A DNA stretch of 64,000 nucleotides from Dyella_B jejuensis (GTDB taxonomy: Bacteria > Pseudomonadota > Gammaproteobacteria > Xanthomonadales > Rhodanobacteraceae). The notes beneath the pieces are model-generated. The model worked only from the letters and a program-made list of their open reading frames with translations, was not told where the DNA came from and did no database searches. Of this stretch, positions 1-8,695 are shown piece by piece. Positions within the stretch are counted from its first letter, which is position 1, and each line of letters begins with the position of its first letter. The position numbers were made by a program, and so were the translations under genes. The stretch covers positions 186,001 through 250,000 of the forward strand of contig NZ_JADIKJ010000002.1 in the NCBI RefSeq assembly GCF_044904675.1. The letters run 5' to 3'.

Positions 1-1
1 T

Positions 2-1261
2 CCGCGTCGCGCCGGCTTCGTCGGCGGTCGTTCGATCAACCTGGCGCTGGCCGAACGGGGCCTGCAGGCGCTACGCACTGCCGGCCTCGCCGAAGACGTA
101 TTAGAACGCGCCGTGATGATGCGCGGTCGCATGGTGCATCCGCTCGAGGGCGCCTGCGGCCTGCAGCGTTATGGCGTCGACGATAGCGAAGTGATCTGGT
201 CGGTATCGCGCGGCGGACTCAACCTGCTGCTGCTCGATGCGGCCGAAGCCGCCGGCGTAACCCTGCACTTTGGCCAGTCGCTCGTTTCCGCCGATCTTGA
301 CACGCAACACATCGTGCTGGCCGACGAACGCGGCACGCAACGCCAGCACGGCGCATCCGTGTTGATCGGCGCAGATGGCGCCGGCTCCGCGCTTCGCACT
401 GCGATGAATGATTACATGCCGCTCGGTGTGCGCATCGAATCGCTTGGGCATGGCTACAAGGAACTGGAAATCCCGCCCGGCACAGGTACCGGGCGTTTCG
501 CCATCGAGCCGCACGCGCTGCATATCTGGCCGCGCGGCGGCTACATGTGCATCGCGCTGCCCAATACCGAGGGCAGCTTCACCGTGACCTTGTTCCTGCC
601 CGCGCACGGATCGCATCCGAGTTTCGATACGTTGCCGGATGCTGCCGCCGCGGCGGCGTTCTTCCGCCAGGATTTTCCAGACCTGCTACCGCTGATCCCG
701 CACTTCGCCGAGGACTACGGCAGCCATCCGGTCGGCACGCTTTCCACGCTTTATCTCGATCGCTGGCACATCGATGGCCGCGCACTGCTGATCGGCGACG
801 CCGCCCACGCCATCGTGCCCTTCCACGGGCAGGGCATGAATTGCGGTTTCGAAGACACGGTGGTACTGGCCGACCTGCTCGCCGCATCGGGAAGCGATAC
901 GAACGAGGCCTTCGCCGAGTTCCAACGCATTCGCAAGCCCAATGCCGATGCCATTGCGGCGATGGCGCTGGAGAACTACGTCGAGATGCGCGATTCGGTC
1001 GCCGATCCGCATTACCTCGCCAAGCGCGAACTGGGCGCGCGCCTGGCCGCGCGCGCGCCGGAGCATTTCATGGCGCGCTATCGCATGGTCACCTTTACCC
1101 ATCTGCCCTATGCCTACGTCTACGAACGCGGCCGGGCCCAGGATCAGTTGCTTGAACAACTGCTGCGCGGCTCGGCCAGTGCCAACGACGTGCCACTGGA
1201 TGCCGCCGTGACCACGCTGGAAGCCACCCTGCCCCCGCTGCCGAAACTGCGCCATGGATAA
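2..1261 (+). CDS. kmo: Kynurenine 3-monooxygenase, 3' part (5' end outside window)
   Basis: FAD-dependent aromatic hydroxylase that converts L-kynurenine to 3-hydroxykynurenine in tryptophan breakdown. The reading frame is open from the window edge; the first residues include SINLALAERG, typical of the region just after the N-terminal FAD fold of this family, so only a short N-terminal piece is missing. The second FAD motif GDAAHAIVPFHGQG and the following NCGFED are intact, as in group A flavin monooxygenases. The stop codon overlaps the start of the DUF3293 gene by eight bases, so the two are probably cotranscribed. The family call is firm; the substrate rests on overall resemblance to Kmo. 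Confidence 0.88.
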   Translation, partial: PRRAGFVGGRSINLALAERGLQALRTAGLAEDVLERAVMMRGRMVHPLEGACGLQRYGVDDSEVIWSVSRGGLNLLLLDAAEAAGVTLHFGQSLVSADLDTQHIVLADERGTQRQHGASVLIGADGAGSALRTAMNDYMPLGVRIESLGHGYKELEIPPGTGTGRFAIEPHALHIWPRGGYMCIALPNTEGSFTVTLFLPAHGSHPSFDTLPDAAAAAAFFRQDFPDLLPLIPHFAEDYGSHPVGTLSTLYLDRWHIDGRALLIGDAAHAIVPFHGQGMNCGFEDTVVLADLLAASGSDTNEAFAEFQRIRKPNADAIAAMALENYVEMRDSVADPHYLAKRELGARLAARAPEHFMARYRMVTFTHLPYAYVYERGRAQDQLLEQLLRGSASANDVPLDAAVTTLEATLPPLPKLRHG

Positions 1262-1688
1262 CTCCCTGATTGACGTCTACCGAGCTGCCGACTACCGGGT
1301 GCGCCTTACCCGGGGCGGCTGGGCCTGTATTCGCGTGGATGCCGCGTTGCCTTCGTCCTTGCAGGAAATGATCGGCCGCCACAGTTGGGCGTTCATTACC
1401 GCCTGGAACCCGCACTCGCAAAAGCAGCCGCGGGCGCAGAACCATGCTGCGCAACATGCCCTGTTATCGGCCTTGCGCGGGCTGCTTCAGACTGTCGATA
1501 TCCGATTGGGGATCGGCGTCGGCGGCCATTGGCGGGAAACGAGCTTTTTTGTCATCGGCCCCGACCTCGCCGCCATCGACGAGCTGGCGCAGCAATTCCG
1601 GCAAAACGCCTATGTGCATGGCCTCGGCAATGGGTATGCGCGGCTGCGCCTGGCCAGTGACCGACCGCCGCATGGACAAGCCGGATAA
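1254..1688 (+). CDS. DUF3293 domain-containing protein
   Basis: A small cytosolic protein of 144 residues without signal peptide or membrane segment. The pattern of an early WAFITAWNPHS segment followed by a central GGHWRETSFFVIG matches the DUF3293 family, whose function is not known. It starts inside the last codons of kmo, which suggests translational coupling, and ends 12 bases before ccmA. The start is fixed by that overlap. No catalytic residues can be named. Confidence 0.8.
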   Translation: MDNSLIDVYRAADYRVRLTRGGWACIRVDAALPSSLQEMIGRHSWAFITAWNPHSQKQPRAQNHAAQHALLSALRGLLQTVDIRLGIGVGGHWRETSFFVIGPDLAAIDELAQQFRQNAYVHGLGNGYARLRLASDRPPHGQAG

Positions 1689-1700
1689 GCATTACCCACA

Positions 1701-2345
1701 ATGCCCGGGATGACATTCCCCCATCCAGCCAACCCTTTGCTCGAAGCGCGGGCCCTTAGCTTCCATCGGCTGGACGAACCGGTGTTCGGCCCGCTGGATT
1801 TCCGCCTCGACGCCGGCGAACTCACCCTGATCGAAGGCGACAACGGCAGCGGCAAGACTACCTTGATGCGCATTCTTACCGGGCTGCTGCGTCCTGAAGA
1901 AGGTGAGTTGTCATGGCGCGGCGAACCGCTGACCTGGGATCGCTGCCGCGGCGAAGTACTGTTCCTCGGCCATCAGCTGGGATTGAAAGCCGAACTGAGT
2001 GCGCGCGAGAACCTGCATTTCACCATCGGGCTGCATGGCAGCCGCGAGCGCAGCCATGTCGATGACGCGCTGGCGCGGGTAGGCCTGGCCGGTTACGAAG
2101 ACGAACCGGTGCGCAAACTCTCGGCCGGCCAGAAGAAGCGGGTTGCCTTGGCCCGCCTGCTGCTGGTGCCTGCCGTGCTGTGGCTGCTGGACGAACCCTA
2201 CGCCAACCTCGACCGCATCGGTATCGAACTGGTCAATGGCCTGCTGGAAGCGCATATCGCGCACGGCGGCGCCGCATTGGTGACCAGCCATGGCGCCGTG
2301 CAATTCCACGGCGGCGAACCGCAACGGATCCGGCTGCATGCTTGA
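1701..2345 (+). CDS. ccmA: Cytochrome c biogenesis heme exporter ATPase CcmA
   Basis: ATP-binding subunit of the CcmABCD complex, which uses ATP to release heme-loaded CcmE in the periplasm during c-type cytochrome maturation. It has Walker A GDNGSGKT at residues 46-53, the signature LSAGQ at 140-144 and a Walker B segment VLWLLDEP near 159-166; the length of 214 aa is normal. It is the first gene of a nine-gene ccm operon in the order ABCDEFGHI. Its end overlaps the start of ccmB by eight bases. An ATG three codons downstream (1710) is an alternative start. Confidence 0.95.
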   Translation: MPGMTFPHPANPLLEARALSFHRLDEPVFGPLDFRLDAGELTLIEGDNGSGKTTLMRILTGLLRPEEGELSWRGEPLTWDRCRGEVLFLGHQLGLKAELSARENLHFTIGLHGSRERSHVDDALARVGLAGYEDEPVRKLSAGQKKRVALARLLLVPAVLWLLDEPYANLDRIGIELVNGLLEAHIAHGGAALVTSHGAVQFHGGEPQRIRLHA

Positions 2346-3033
2346 CGCGCAACGGCCTACTCTCGCCCAGGCCTGCCTCGCCGTACTGCGCCGCGACCTG
2401 CTGCTGGCCTGGCGCCAGCGCGGCGATATGGTGCTGCCCATGCTGTATGCGTTGATCGTCACTTCGCTGTTTCCCTTCGCGCTCGGCCCAGAGGATGCAC
2501 TGCTGCGCCGAATCGCCGGCGGCGTGGTGTTGGTAACAGTGCTGCTGGCCATGCTGCTGGCGCTGGATGCCATGTTTCGCAGCGATATCGAAGACGGTTC
2601 GCTGGAACAGTTGATGCTGGCACCGCAGCCGCTGGCGCTGATGCTCGGCACGAAGATCTTCGCGCACTGGCTGGCCACGGCCGTCCCCCTGATCGTGATC
2701 GCGCCATTGCTGGCCGGCATGCTGCACCTGCCGGCGCCGGTGATACCGGTGCTGCTGCTGGCATTGCTGCTGGCCACGCCGCTGCTGAGCCTGCTGGGCG
2801 GCATCCTCGTAGCACTCACGGCGGGCACCCGACGCTCTGGTATGCTCCTGGCGCTGATGCTGCTGCCGCTATGCGTACCGGTGGTGATCTTTGCCGCCGG
2901 GGCCCTCGCAGCTGCCCAGGAGGGGTTGCCCTGGATCGCTCCGATCGCCTGGCTGGGCGCGGTACTCGTCCTTGCCGTGGTACTCGCTCCCCTGGCTTGC
3001 GCAGCTGCACTTCGTATCGCATTGGATTCGTAG
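2338..3033 (+). CDS. ccmB: Heme exporter permease CcmB
   Basis: Inner-membrane permease partner of CcmA. The protein of 231 aa consists largely of about six hydrophobic helices with a short polar N-terminus containing QRGDMVLPMLY, the usual start of CcmB. The start ATG at 2338 lies within the last codons of ccmA; an upstream in-frame start at 2290 would give too long a protein and overlap ccmA more. It ends two bases before ccmC. Part of the complex that strips heme-charged CcmE from CcmC. Confidence 0.93.
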   Translation: MLDAQRPTLAQACLAVLRRDLLLAWRQRGDMVLPMLYALIVTSLFPFALGPEDALLRRIAGGVVLVTVLLAMLLALDAMFRSDIEDGSLEQLMLAPQPLALMLGTKIFAHWLATAVPLIVIAPLLAGMLHLPAPVIPVLLLALLLATPLLSLLGGILVALTAGTRRSGMLLALMLLPLCVPVVIFAAGALAAAQEGLPWIAPIAWLGAVLVLAVVLAPLACAAALRIALDS

Positions 3034-3035
3034 CC

Positions 3036-3797
3036 ATGGCCGCCAACTGGATTCCCTTGTGGTTGCACAAGCTCAGCTCGCCGCCGGTGTGCTACCGCTT
3101 TGCCGGCAAACTGCGCCCGTGGGCGATCGCGCTCGCGCTGCTGCTCGGCCTCGTCGCCCTGTACGGCGGACTGGTGCTGGCGCCGCCCGATTACCAGCAG
3201 GGCGATGACTACCGCATCATCTTCATCCATGTCCCCAGCGCCTGGATGAGCCTTTTCATTTATGCGGTGATGGGTATCGCCGCGTTCATTGCGCTGGTCT
3301 GGCGCATCAAGTTGGCGGAAGTGGTGGCGATGGCTTCCGCCCCGATCGGTGCCGCCTTTACCTTCATCACGCTGGTGACCGGCTCGCTGTGGGGCGAGCG
3401 CATGTGGGGCACGTGGTGGACGTGGGATGCGCGGCTCACCTCCGAACTCGTATTGCTGTTCCTGTACCTGGGCGTGATCGGCCTGTACCACTCGTTCGAG
3501 GATCGCCGCCAGGGTGCGCGCACCGCCGCGTTCCTGGCGCTGATCGGCATCGTCAACGTGCCGATCGTGCATTTCTCAGTGAATTGGTGGAACACCTTGC
3601 ACCAGGGTTCCACCATTCGTTTGCTCGGCCCTTCGAGCATCGCGCCGTCGATGATCTGGCCGCTGCTGACGATGATGATCGCCACCAAGTGCTACTACGT
3701 CGCCAGCCTTGCCGGCCGCGTCCGCACGGACCTGCTGGCGCTGGAAGGCGGCAAGGAGTGGGTCCGGCAGATCGCCGCGCGCGAGGTGCGCCGGTGA
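3036..3797 (+). CDS. ccmC: Heme chaperone loading protein CcmC
   Basis: Integral membrane protein of the heme-handling family; it presents heme to CcmE. The periplasmic tryptophan-rich WWD motif is visible as WGTWWTWDARLTSE around residues 125-138, with flanking conserved histidines (IIFIHVPSAW before it and VHFSVNWWNTLHQG after it) that serve as axial heme ligands in the family. Length 253 aa and six hydrophobic segments are normal. The start ATG at 3036 is placed by the operon spacing; the stop overlaps the GTG start of ccmD. Confidence 0.94.
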   Translation: MAANWIPLWLHKLSSPPVCYRFAGKLRPWAIALALLLGLVALYGGLVLAPPDYQQGDDYRIIFIHVPSAWMSLFIYAVMGIAAFIALVWRIKLAEVVAMASAPIGAAFTFITLVTGSLWGERMWGTWWTWDARLTSELVLLFLYLGVIGLYHSFEDRRQGARTAAFLALIGIVNVPIVHFSVNWWNTLHQGSTIRLLGPSSIAPSMIWPLLTMMIATKCYYVASLAGRVRTDLLALEGGKEWVRQIAAREVRR

Positions 3798-4006
3798 GCG
3801 GCGCGGCGCTGCATGCTTTTTTCGCCATGGGCGGCTACGCCGCCTACGTATGGCCGGCGTATGGGGTATTTTTCATTGTGTTGCTGGCCGACTGGCTGGT
3901 GCCGCACTTCCGCCGCCGCCGCCTGCTGCGCGAACTGCGCGAACGCATCGCGCGCCAGGACGCACGCAAGGAACGCGCGATCCGGCCTTCCACCGCATCT
4001 TCCTGA
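3794..4006 (+). CDS. ccmD: Heme exporter small subunit CcmD
   Basis: A 70-residue single-span membrane protein that stabilises the CcmABC-CcmE complex. The diagnostic segment FFAMGGYAAYVWPAYG precedes the membrane helix and a basic cytoplasmic tail follows (FRRRRLLREL). The GTG start at 3794 overlaps the ccmC stop in a GTGA arrangement; the ATG at 3827 would remove the conserved lead-in and is less likely. It lies between ccmC and ccmE as in other ccm operons. Confidence 0.88.
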   Translation: MSGAALHAFFAMGGYAAYVWPAYGVFFIVLLADWLVPHFRRRRLLRELRERIARQDARKERAIRPSTASS

Positions 4007-4031
4007 GCGAAGCGCAGAGCAATCCTCATCC

Positions 4032-4502
4032 ATGAATCCCACGCGCCAACGCAGGCTAACCATCGTCATCGCGGTACTCGCCGCCGTCATCGTGGCATCG
4101 GCACTGGTGGTCTATGCGCTGCAGCAGAACATGAACTACCTGTTTACGCCCAGCCAGGTGCAGGCGGGCGAAGCGATGCGTTACAAGACCTTCCGCCTGG
4201 GCGGCATGGTGAAGGCAGGTTCGATCCAGCGCAGCAATGATTCGCTGAAAGTCACCTTCACCGTGGTCGATGCCAGCGGCGCCATGCCGGTGGAATACAC
4301 CGGCATCCTGCCGGACCTGTTCCGCGAGAACCAATCCGTGATCACCACCGGCCACATGGCTGGCGCCCGCTTTGTCGCCACCGAAGTGCTGGCCAAGCAC
4401 GACGAGACGTACATGCCCAAAGAACTGAAGGATGCGATGGCCAAGGCCCATGCGGGCAAGCCGATCGACGAGGCCGCCAATCAGGACAAGCCCTCGCCAT
4501 GA
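4032..4502 (+). CDS. ccmE: Periplasmic heme chaperone CcmE
   Basis: Membrane-anchored heme chaperone that carries heme covalently on a histidine. The 156-aa protein has an N-terminal anchor helix (residues 9-29), an OB-fold beta domain beginning with YKTFRLGGMV and the heme-binding site VLAKHDETYMP with the histidine at residue 123. The four-base ATGA overlap with ccmF fixes the 3' boundary and implies coupled translation. The C-terminal tail is short and polar, as usual. Confidence 0.95.
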   Translation: MNPTRQRRLTIVIAVLAAVIVASALVVYALQQNMNYLFTPSQVQAGEAMRYKTFRLGGMVKAGSIQRSNDSLKVTFTVVDASGAMPVEYTGILPDLFRENQSVITTGHMAGARFVATEVLAKHDETYMPKELKDAMAKAHAGKPIDEAANQDKPSP

Positions 4503-6472
4503 CCCCGGAACTCGGCCAACTCGCGCTGATCCTCGCCTTGCTGCTCGCGCTGGCGCAAAGCATCCTGCCGCTGATCGGCGCCTGGCGCGGCAACCGGGCA
4601 TTGATCGCCGTGGCACGCCCGGCTGCCAGCGGGCAGGCGGTTTTCGTGGCGCTCGCGTTCGCGATCCTGGTGTGGGCCTTCCTGCGCTTCGATTTCTCGG
4701 TGCAATACGTGGCCGACAATTCGAACTTGCAGTTGCCCTGGTACTACCGCATCGCTGCGGTGTGGGGCGCGCACGAAGGTTCGATGCTGCTGTGGGTCCT
4801 GATCCTCAATCTGTGGACGATTGCGCTGGCGTTGTTCAGCCGCCAGTTGCCGGACGTGTTCGTGGCGCGAGTACTCGGCGTACTCGGCATCATCTCGACC
4901 GGCTTTCTCTGCTTCATCCTGTTCACCTCCAATCCGTTCGGCCGGCTGCTGCCAATGCCCGCCGATGGCGCGGACCTCAATCCGGTGCTGCAGGATCCAG
5001 GCATGACCTTCCATCCGCCCGTGCTGTACATGGGCTATGTCGGTTTCTCGGTGGCCTTCGCGTTTTCCATCGCGGCGCTGCTGGGCGGTTCGATGGAACA
5101 GGCCTGGGTGCGCTGGGCGCGGCCATGGACAAACGCGGCATGGGGCTTCCTTTCCTGCGGCATCGTCGCTGGCAGCTGGTGGGCCTATGCGGAACTGGGT
5201 TGGGGCGGCTGGTGGTTCTGGGATCCGGTGGAGAACGCCAGCTTCATGCCGTGGCTGGTGGGCGTGGCGCTGATCCATGCGCAAGCGGTAACGGAGAAAC
5301 GCGGCTCGCTGCGCGCATGGACCATCCTGCTTTCGCTGTTCGCTTTCTCGCTGTCGCTGCTGGGCACGTTCCTGGTGCGCTCGGGCATCCTCACTTCGGT
5401 ACATGCGTTCGCCTCCGATCCGCGTCGCGGCACCTACATCCTGTGCTTCCTTGCCGTGGTGGTCGGCGGCTCGCTGCTGCTCTATGCCTTGCGCGCGCCC
5501 AAGGTGGCGGGGGGCAAGGCCTTTGCGCTGGTCTCGCGCGAAAGCGCGATCCTGGTCGGCAACCTGATGTTTACCGTGGCCGCCGCCATGGTGCTGCTGG
5601 GCACGTTGTTCCCGCTGCTGGGCGATGCCTTGAACTTGGGCAAGATTTCCGTGGGGCCACCCTACTTCGGGTTGCTGTTCCCATTGCTGATGCTGCCGGT
5701 AGTGCTGCTGTTGCCATTCGGCCCGTACTTGCGCTGGGGCAAGAGCGACATGCCGGTACTCAGGCAGGTGCTGGCGCGTGCCGGCATCGCTGCCGTCGCC
5801 TGCGCAGCGATCGCGGCGTTCTTCGTGCAGGGGCAACTCAAAGCCATCGCCGGCGTCGCCGCTGCGGTCTGGGTCGGCGTGGGCGTGGCGCTGTATATCG
5901 TCAAGCGCTGGCGCGAGCTGCCAAGCGGCCGCCGTTATCCCGCCGAAATGGCCGGCATGCTGCTGGCGCATGCCGGCGTGGCGATCTTCCTGATCGGCGT
6001 GCTGCTGTCCGAATCGCTCAGCGTGACACGCGACGTGCGCATGGCGCCCGGACAAGTGGCGGTCGTCGGCGGCTACACCTTCCGCTTCGACGGTGTCACG
6101 CAGACTACGGGACCCAACTGGGTAGCCGAACAAGGCGTGGTAACCGTCACGCGCAACGGTGCGCCGGTGGCGGTGATGCATCCGCAGAAACGCACCTATA
6201 CGCACGAACAGGTGCAGACCGAATCGGCGGTCGATCCGGGCATCACCCGCGACCTGTATGTCGCGCTGGGCGAGCCGATGGATCCGAATCAGGTGGAGGG
6301 CGCCTGGGCGCTGCGCCTGTATACCAAACCTTTCATCCGCTGGATCTGGGGTGGCGGACTGTTCATGATGCTTGGCGGCTTCGTCAGTGCCGCCGATCGG
6401 CGCTTCCGGGTAAAGCGCGAGGCGGAAGCAACACACCCGATCGGCGGGCCCGCGCAGGAGGCACAGGCATGA
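4499..6472 (+). CDS. ccmF: Cytochrome c heme lyase subunit CcmF
   Basis: Large polytopic membrane protein (657 aa) that joins heme from CcmE to the CxxCH motif of apocytochrome c together with CcmH. The WWD-type heme motif is seen as WGGWWFWDPVENASFMPW near residues 237-254, and the long hydrophobic profile fits the family. It overlaps ccmE by four bases at its start and dsbE/ccmG by four bases at its end. A minus-strand open frame of similar length across this gene is only a high-GC shadow. Confidence 0.96.
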   Translation: MTPELGQLALILALLLALAQSILPLIGAWRGNRALIAVARPAASGQAVFVALAFAILVWAFLRFDFSVQYVADNSNLQLPWYYRIAAVWGAHEGSMLLWVLILNLWTIALALFSRQLPDVFVARVLGVLGIISTGFLCFILFTSNPFGRLLPMPADGADLNPVLQDPGMTFHPPVLYMGYVGFSVAFAFSIAALLGGSMEQAWVRWARPWTNAAWGFLSCGIVAGSWWAYAELGWGGWWFWDPVENASFMPWLVGVALIHAQAVTEKRGSLRAWTILLSLFAFSLSLLGTFLVRSGILTSVHAFASDPRRGTYILCFLAVVVGGSLLLYALRAPKVAGGKAFALVSRESAILVGNLMFTVAAAMVLLGTLFPLLGDALNLGKISVGPPYFGLLFPLLMLPVVLLLPFGPYLRWGKSDMPVLRQVLARAGIAAVACAAIAAFFVQGQLKAIAGVAAAVWVGVGVALYIVKRWRELPSGRRYPAEMAGMLLAHAGVAIFLIGVLLSESLSVTRDVRMAPGQVAVVGGYTFRFDGVTQTTGPNWVAEQGVVTVTRNGAPVAVMHPQKRTYTHEQVQTESAVDPGITRDLYVALGEPMDPNQVEGAWALRLYTKPFIRWIWGGGLFMMLGGFVSAADRRFRVKREAEATHPIGGPAQEAQA

Positions 6473-7050
6473 GCCGGCTGTTGCCGTTTTTCGCATTTCT
6501 GCTGCTCGCCGCGTTGCTCGGCTTCGGCATCTGGTGGAACAGCTCGCACGATCCCAGCGCGGTTCCCTCGCCGCTGATCAACAAGCCGGCGCCGGCCTTC
6601 GCGCTGCCCAGGCTGGACGATCCCGCGCAAACCGTCAGCAAGAACGCCATGCTCGGCAAAGCTTACCTGGTGAACGTCTTTGCCAGCTGGTGCTTCGCTT
6701 GCGGCGAGGAACATCCCGTGCTGATGGCCGAGGCCAAAAGCCTCGGTATTCCGGTGATCGGCTACGACTACAAGGATGATCCGAACGACGCCAAGGCCTG
6801 GCTTGCGCAACATGGCAATCCCTACGACACTGTGATCGCCGATTCGTCCGGGCATACCGCCATCGATTTCGGCGTCTACGGTGCACCGGAAAGCTTCCTG
6901 ATCGATGGCAACGGAGTCATCCGCTACAAGCGCATCGGTCCGCTGACGCCGGAAGTGATTGCACAGCAGCTCAAACCCGCCATCGCAGCACTGCAAGATG
7001 CTTCTTCCCGGCAGGGAGAAAGCCCGGCGGACAGGGCGCGCTCGCCATGA
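6469..7050 (+). CDS. ccmG: Thiol:disulfide oxidoreductase CcmG/DsbE
   Basis: Periplasmic membrane-anchored thioredoxin-like protein that keeps apocytochrome cysteines reduced. An N-terminal signal anchor (about residues 4-22) is followed by a thioredoxin fold with the redox motif WCFAC in ASWCFACGEEHPVL, and the characteristic cis-proline context YGAPESFLIDGNG. Length 193 aa. The start ATG at 6469 overlaps the ccmF stop and the end overlaps the ATG at 7047, so the gene is inside the ccm operon. Confidence 0.94.
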   Translation: MSRLLPFFAFLLLAALLGFGIWWNSSHDPSAVPSPLINKPAPAFALPRLDDPAQTVSKNAMLGKAYLVNVFASWCFACGEEHPVLMAEAKSLGIPVIGYDYKDDPNDAKAWLAQHGNPYDTVIADSSGHTAIDFGVYGAPESFLIDGNGVIRYKRIGPLTPEVIAQQLKPAIAALQDASSRQGESPADRARSP

Positions 7051-7616
7051 CCGGTGCAACCTCGAACCGATGGCTGCGGTTTCTGCAAAGGAAAATATTT
7101 CTTTCGCAAGGCAGGTTTCCTATCGCGCCTCTTTCCCCACGGCACAGAGCAAGCCGCGCCATGGCAGGCCGCATCGCAATGGTGATGGCGATGGCGATGG
7201 CTATCGCAGTGATGTCTTTCACTCGCATCGCCGTCGCCCAGGCCATCGATCCATTGCCCTTCCGCGACCATGCCGAGGAGTTGCGCTTCCAGCACCTCAC
7301 CAGCGAGCTGCGCTGCCTGGTTTGCCAGGACGAAAACCTCGCCGACTCCAACGCCGATTTCGCCCGCGATCTGCGCCATAAAGTGTTCGAGTTGATGCAG
7401 CAGGGCAAGACCGATGAACAGATCAAGCAGTACCTGGTGGATCGCTATTCGGATTTCGTGCTGTACGATCCGCCAGTCAATGCCCGCACCTGGCTGCTTT
7501 GGTTTGGTCCCCTGCTGATCTTGCTCGCAGGCGGATGCGCGGTCGGCTACACGATACGCAAACGCAGCCGCATTGGCACGCCCGCCGCACCGCCCGACCA
7601 TGGGGACGATTGGTGA
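7047..7616 (+). CDS. ccmH: Cytochrome c maturation protein CcmH (CcmL-type thioreductase)
   Basis: Periplasmic thiol oxidoreductase acting with CcmF and CcmG. The family motif LRCLVCQ with its two redox cysteines is present, followed by a helical domain and a C-terminal membrane anchor (TWLLWFGPLLILLAGG). Two starts are possible: ATG 7047 overlapping ccmG, which would leave a long polar lead, or ATG 7161, which puts a clean signal peptide at the N-terminus ending VAQA. The second is better biologically; the first fits the overlap pattern of the operon. The signal region is unusually methionine-rich, with a short MVMAMAMAIAVM repeat. Confidence 0.9.
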   Translation: MTGATSNRWLRFLQRKIFLSQGRFPIAPLSPRHRASRAMAGRIAMVMAMAMAIAVMSFTRIAVAQAIDPLPFRDHAEELRFQHLTSELRCLVCQDENLADSNADFARDLRHKVFELMQQGKTDEQIKQYLVDRYSDFVLYDPPVNARTWLLWFGPLLILLAGGCAVGYTIRKRSRIGTPAAPPDHGDDW

Positions 7617-8671
7617 AAACTGTTTTCTATCTCGTCGCTACGGTGATGATCGCCGTGGCGCTGGCAATGTTGCTGGTTCCGTTGCTGCGTCATGGCCGGC
7701 AGTCCGGACGGCCGCGCGGCATATTTATCTTGATGCTGTTGATCGCACTGGTTGTTCCGGCGGGCGCCGCGCTGCTTTACCTTGCGGTCGGCACGCCCTC
7801 CACGCTTGGCGGCGTACAGACGCAAGCGCAAAGCGCGACGGACATCAACACGGCGCTCGACGAACTGCGCGCGCATCTGGCCAGCCATCCGGACGACGCC
7901 CAAGGCTGGGCGCTGCTGGCGCAGGCCGCCATGCAGATGCAACAACCGGACGAAGCCCGCACGGCGTTTGCACATGTACTGCAACTCTCGCCGAACGACA
8001 CCGCGGCAATGGTCGGCTGGGCGGCAGCCGATTCGACCGCGCGCCCCGACCATCGCATTCAGGGTCATGCACGCGAACTGCTGCAACAGGCGGTAAAGCT
8101 CGAGCCAGACAACCAACGCGGCCTGTGGCTGCTTGGCATCAGCGATTACCAGCAAGGCGCTTTCGCCGACGCGGCGGCCACCTGGCGTTTGCTGCAACCG
8201 CAGTTGCAACCGGGCTCCAGCGTGGCCCAGGCCGTTACACAGCAGATCGCCATGGCCGATGCGCGCGCAGGCAGCGCCCCGGCGAAGGCTGCGGACTCGG
8301 GCGCCGCGGCATCCGGCACCTCGGGACCGGCCTTGCAGGTCAAGGTTGCGCTGGCGCCCGCGCTCAAAACAAAAATGGCTGCCGGCGATACGCTGTTCGT
8401 CTACGCCCGCGCGGAACACGGCCCGCCGATGCCGCTTGCCGTCGCCCGGCTTGGCGCCAGCCAGTTACCGACTACGGTAACGCTCACCGACGCGATGGGC
8501 ATGGTGCCGTCGATGAAGCTATCGTCCGTGCAGCGCGTCTTCGTCGGCGCGCGCGTCAGCCATAGCGGCGAAGCCGCGGCCCAGGCGGGCGACCTGGAAG
8601 GCAATGCCGGCGTGGTAGCCGTGGACAGCAAGACGCCAATCAGCATCGTGATCGACCAAATACATGATTGA
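7613..8671 (+). CDS. ccmI: Cytochrome c maturation protein CcmI (TPR domain)
   Basis: Apocytochrome c chaperone of the heme lyase complex. The GTG start at 7613 overlaps the ccmH stop. Two N-terminal membrane helices lie at about residues 4-23 and 37-60, followed by a TPR region (DELRAHLASHPDDAQGWALLAQAAM and later repeats) that binds the apocytochrome C-terminus, then a beta-rich C-terminal domain after a low-complexity Ala/Gly linker. Length 352 aa. Last gene of the ccm operon; metX follows 24 bases later. Confidence 0.9.
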   Translation: MKTVFYLVATVMIAVALAMLLVPLLRHGRQSGRPRGIFILMLLIALVVPAGAALLYLAVGTPSTLGGVQTQAQSATDINTALDELRAHLASHPDDAQGWALLAQAAMQMQQPDEARTAFAHVLQLSPNDTAAMVGWAAADSTARPDHRIQGHARELLQQAVKLEPDNQRGLWLLGISDYQQGAFADAAATWRLLQPQLQPGSSVAQAVTQQIAMADARAGSAPAKAADSGAAASGTSGPALQVKVALAPALKTKMAAGDTLFVYARAEHGPPMPLAVARLGASQLPTTVTLTDAMGMVPSMKLSSVQRVFVGARVSHSGEAAAQAGDLEGNAGVVAVDSKTPISIVIDQIHD

Positions 8672-8695
8672 CGCACGCCATTTTCAGGATCGACC

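Noticed and set aside
4481..6496. 671-codon minus-strand frame opposite ccmF
   Set aside because: Shadow frame; the product is His/Arg/Gln-rich and the operon on the plus strand is unambiguous.
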